From an uncultured SAR86 cluster bacterium (GTDB lineage: Bacteria > Pseudomonadota > Gammaproteobacteria > Magnimaribacterales > AG-339-G14), in NCBI GenBank assembly GCA_902627595.1, contig CACOJO010000009.1:1-37976 (forward strand): a DNA stretch of 37,976 nt. Direction: 5' to 3'. Shown here one piece after another: positions 35,555 to 37,976 of this stretch. The notes below the pieces were generated by a model. It worked only from the letters and a program-made list of their open reading frames with translations. It was not told the DNA's origin and did not search any database. The first letter of the stretch is position 1. Each line of letters begins with the position of its first letter. The translations under genes and the position numbers were made by a program.

Positions 35555-36603
35555 GTTACTTTAAACCAATAAATAAACACCCCAATTTGGAAAAAAATAA
35601 ATTGGGTCTCACAAGAAGGGATTATGAAGGAGGTGTTTCTACTCTCTGTGCTGGATGTGGCCATGACTCAATAAGTGCTTGCATAATTGAAGCCTGTTTT
35701 AGGCTGAATATCGAAGCTTACAAAGTAGCTAAATTGTCTGGAATTGGGTGCTCTTCAAAAGCTCCAGCTTACTTTTTAAATGCCTCCCATGGTTTCAATT
35801 CTGTTCATGGAAGAATGCCTTCTATAGCAACAGGTGCAAACTGTGCTAATGAAGATCTGCTTTATTTGGGTGTATCGGGAGATGGAGATAGCGCCTCAAT
35901 TGGCATTGGTCAGTTTATCCATGCGATAAGAAGACAGGTAAATATGGTCTATTTCGTAGAAAACAATGGAACATATGGATTAACAAAAGGACAATTCTCT
36001 GCAACAAACGACCTTGAATCTAAAAATAAATACGGAGAAGATAATTTATTCCCGCCAATTGATCTTACTTCAATGGCAATACAGATGGGAGCATCATATG
36101 TAGCTAGAAGCTTTTCTGGAGACAGAGATCAGTTGGTTCCTTTAATCATGGGTGCCATTCAACATAAAGGTTTTGCGCTTTTGGATATTATTAGTCCTTG
36201 TGTAACATTTAACAATCATGATTCTTCAACTAAAAGTTATGATTACATTAGAAATCACAACGAAGCTATGGGCAAAACAGACTTTGTTCCATTAGGAGAA
36301 GAAATAAAGACGAATTATGATGAGGGTTCAAGTGTAGAAGTAAAACTTCATGATGGTTCTAGACTATCATTAGAAAAAACAGATCATAATTTTGATCCTA
36401 CAGATGCAGGAAATTCTTTAGAGTTAATTAGGAAAAAAAATAAAGAAGGAAAAATTATTACTGGACTTCTATATGTAGACAACAAATGTAAACCTCTAAC
36501 TGAAATAATGGATTTACCTGATAAACCTCTTAATACATTAGAACAAGAAGAGCTTTGCCCGGGTAGCGAGGTATTGGAAGAAATAAATAAAGGTTTAAGT
36601 TAA
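35551..36603 (+). CDS. korB: 2-oxoacid:acceptor oxidoreductase, TPP-binding beta subunit (KorB-like)
   Basis: A 350-residue subunit with the thiamine diphosphate motif G-D-G-D-S at 110-114 followed by N-N at 138-139 and Y-G-L-T-K-G-Q at 142-148. Cluster ligands are Cys33 and Cys36 (C-A-G-C-G-H), Cys67 (G-I-G-C-S-S) and Cys217 (S-P-C-V-T-F-N), the set that holds the single [4Fe-4S] in KorB-type enzymes. With KorA it would decarboxylate a 2-oxoacid to an acyl-CoA and pass electrons to a ferredoxin, here probably the flavoprotein's own ferredoxin domain. ATG overlaps the korA stop (ATGA). Its 3' end overlaps convergent purC by 9 bases. Confidence 0.9.
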   Translation: MSYFKPINKHPNLEKNKLGLTRRDYEGGVSTLCAGCGHDSISACIIEACFRLNIEAYKVAKLSGIGCSSKAPAYFLNASHGFNSVHGRMPSIATGANCANEDLLYLGVSGDGDSASIGIGQFIHAIRRQVNMVYFVENNGTYGLTKGQFSATNDLESKNKYGEDNLFPPIDLTSMAIQMGASYVARSFSGDRDQLVPLIMGAIQHKGFALLDIISPCVTFNNHDSSTKSYDYIRNHNEAMGKTDFVPLGEEIKTNYDEGSSVEVKLHDGSRLSLEKTDHNFDPTDAGNSLELIRKKNKEGKIITGLLYVDNKCKPLTEIMDLPDKPLNTLEQEELCPGSEVLEEINKGLS

Positions 36604-37308
36604 ATCTACGCCAAGTCTATGAGCTATCTCTTGGTAAGACTCAACTACATCTCCAAGACCCAATCTAAATCTATCTTTGTCTAGTTTTTTCTTGGTTTCC
36701 TTATCCCAAACTCTACAACCATCTGGGGTAAATTCATCGCCAAGATATATTTTTCCAGAGTTTTTACCAAACTCCAATTTGAAGTCAACGAGAATTAAAT
36801 CTGCTTTAAGAAATAAATCTACTAAATGATCATTAATTTCTAAAGTAAGATTTTTTAAAGTTTCTATATCATCAGCTTCTGCCCAGCCAAAAGAGATAAT
36901 GTGATTATCATTTATCATTGGATCGCCTAAATCATCGTCTTTATAAAAGAATTCAAAAATAGGATTTTCAAATTTCATCCCCTCTTCAAGGCCTAGACGT
37001 TTGCAAATACTTCCTGCAGCATAATTCCTCACTACACATTCAATTGGAAACATATCCAAAGACAAAACCAAGCTTTCACGATCATTTAGTTCTTCCAAAA
37101 GATGGCAGGCTACACCTTTGGAGTCCAAATGATTCATAATAAAGTTATTGAATCTATTATTAACCGTACCTTTTCCTACTAATTGTTCTATTTTTTTTCC
37201 ATCAAATGCCGAAGTATCGTCAGTGAAGTCCATTACTAACTTAGATTCGTCTGAGGTTTTATATAGCTCTTTTGCTTTTCCTTTTGTGAGTAATTCTTTT
37301 TTTTCCAT
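36595..37308 (-). CDS. purC: SAICAR synthetase
   Basis: A 237-residue PurC that joins aspartate to CAIR in purine synthesis using ATP. Marks are L-L-T-K-G-K-A-K-E-L-Y at the start, F-T-D-D-T-S-A-F-D-G-K-K near 28-39, E-C-V-V-R-N-Y-A-A-G-S near 114-124 and D-E-F-T-P-D-G-C-R near 201-209. Its length equals E. coli PurC. It starts 6 bases after bamC, matching the bamC-purC order of E. coli. Its stop lies inside the end of korB on the other strand, so the two transcripts must overlap at their 3' ends. Confidence 0.97.
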   Translation of the reverse strand: MEKKELLTKGKAKELYKTSDESKLVMDFTDDTSAFDGKKIEQLVGKGTVNNRFNNFIMNHLDSKGVACHLLEELNDRESLVLSLDMFPIECVVRNYAAGSICKRLGLEEGMKFENPIFEFFYKDDDLGDPMINDNHIISFGWAEADDIETLKNLTLEINDHLVDLFLKADLILVDFKLEFGKNSGKIYLGDEFTPDGCRVWDKETKKKLDKDRFRLGLGDVVESYQEIAHRLGVDLT

Positions 37309-37314
37309 ATCTTG

Positions 37315-37976
37315 TTACGAGAGTGATTGATTAATTTGAGAAATAATTTCTTCCGATAAATCTAAATTCTCTTCATCTAAATTAGTAGAAATTAAACACT
37401 CTTTTGAGTTTAATTCTTCAACTATTATCTCAATATTTGTTATATCTGGTCTTCGATCAAGCAATGACCTTCTTAGAAAATATTCTAAATAAAATTTACC
37501 TTCATTTCTATCTTCATCAAGTATTTTATATCCAGCTAATAAAAGAGATCTTCTCAATGCGGCCCATGCTCTTGCATAATTAATTCTTAATTTAATTTTT
37601 GACATTCCAGACGTATCTTTTATGACTTCTGTCTTGTTACTTGCATTTAAATTTAAAGCTACTAAAGAAGTCCCTGTTGTCGGACTAGATGTAGACAAGT
37701 ATTCATAGAATTTAGTAATCAAATTATCCAACTGACTCTCTTTAATTGAAATAATTTGCCAAGAATTATCAATTTTTTTTAATTGGGAAATAAATATTTC
37801 AGAGCTGGATTGTTGCAGACCTCTTTCTATTTTAAATACATATTTTGAGTCAATGTTATTTAACTTGAAGATTTTTGAATTAATTGTTCCGGTATTTGGA
37901 TCAAATGAGTCTAAACCAAAATTTTCATCCCCTTTCAAAAATTCAATAGTCATTGGCCAAGCAGCACTTGGTTCTA
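37315..37976 (-). CDS. bamC: BamC-like outer membrane assembly protein, 5' end beyond window
   Basis: The visible 220 C-terminal residues run in frame to the window edge; the codons upstream of the first ATG (37953) continue E-P-S-A-A-W-P, so the true start and any lipoprotein signal lie outside. The stretch Y-A-R-A-W-A-A-L-R-R-S-L-L-L-A-G-Y near residue 130 and D-E-D-R-N-E-G-K-F-Y-L-E-Y fit the helix-grip domains of BamC/NlpB. Its position directly upstream of purC matches E. coli dapA-bamC-purC. BamC is a lipoprotein of the beta-barrel assembly complex. Overall similarity is low, so context carries much of the call. Confidence 0.75.
   Translation of the reverse strand, partial: EPSAAWPMTIEFLKGDENFGLDSFDPNTGTINSKIFKLNNIDSKYVFKIERGLQQSSSEIFISQLKKIDNSWQIISIKESQLDNLITKFYEYLSTSSPTTGTSLVALNLNASNKTEVIKDTSGMSKIKLRINYARAWAALRRSLLLAGYKILDEDRNEGKFYLEYFLRRSLLDRRPDITNIEIIVEELNSKECLISTNLDEENLDLSEEIISQINQSLS

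Overview
The window is AT-rich (roughly one third G+C by eye) and almost entirely coding, with 39 protein genes packed end to end, mostly overlapping or within 15 bases of each other. I see no tRNA, rRNA, insertion sequence, CRISPR array or convincing rho-independent terminator. Gene content and order are gammaproteobacterial (murJ-ribF-ileS-lspA-ispH, rodZ-ispG-hisS-yfgM-bamB-der, sdhCDAB-sucCD, bamC-purC, an isc operon). The compaction, low G+C and missing members of conserved clusters suggest a streamlined marine gammaproteobacterium, with SAR86-like bacteria as my best guess. That assignment is an inference from style, not a database match.

Layout. Minus strand 12471 to 1 is one long run: an acyltransferase, pdxB, a fatty acid desaturase, msrB, murJ, ribF, ileS, lspA, ispH, dadA, ampD, yajQ and the start of an ampG-type permease, which is cut by the window edge. 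It mixes envelope synthesis (MurJ, LspA), isoprenoid, flavin and PLP cofactors, and cell-wall recycling (AmpG, AmpD, DadA). A 46-base gap then separates this run from a plus-strand cluster at 12518-16813: a MATE exporter, TusA, a zinc-free MDR reductase and a GH13 alpha-glucosidase. This cluster meets sucD tail to tail with overlapping stop codons.

Minus strand 31522 to 16810 is a second long run: iscS, iscU, a fused ferredoxin-IscA gene, iscX, ndk, rodZ, ispG, hisS, yfgM, bamB, der, then sdhC, sdhD, sdhA, sdhB, sucC and sucD. The Fe-S assembly genes lie upstream of several Fe-S proteins (IspG, SdhB). sucAB is absent from its usual place between sdhB and sucC, and hscBA and iscR are absent from the isc operon.

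Plus strand 31692-36603 is a three-gene redox module: a GltD-like flavoprotein with a C-terminal two-cluster ferredoxin domain, a fused gamma-alpha KorA subunit and a KorB subunit. I infer a CoA-dependent 2-oxoacid (perhaps 2-oxoglutarate) oxidoreductase wired to NAD(P)H, which could fill the SucAB gap. The flavoprotein begins with about 60 residues that look like the N-terminal domain of a tyrosine recombinase. The 169-base gap upstream carries a good promoter and three copies of AAGGTACA. The window ends with purC and bamC (5' end cut off) on the minus strand.

Main points for a second look: the integrase-like head on the flavoprotein and its repeats; the KorAB/flavoprotein module combined with sdh-suc lacking sucAB; the Fdx-IscA fusion in an isc operon without hscBA, together with an altered IscU chaperone motif; and an acyltransferase that apparently starts with AUU.
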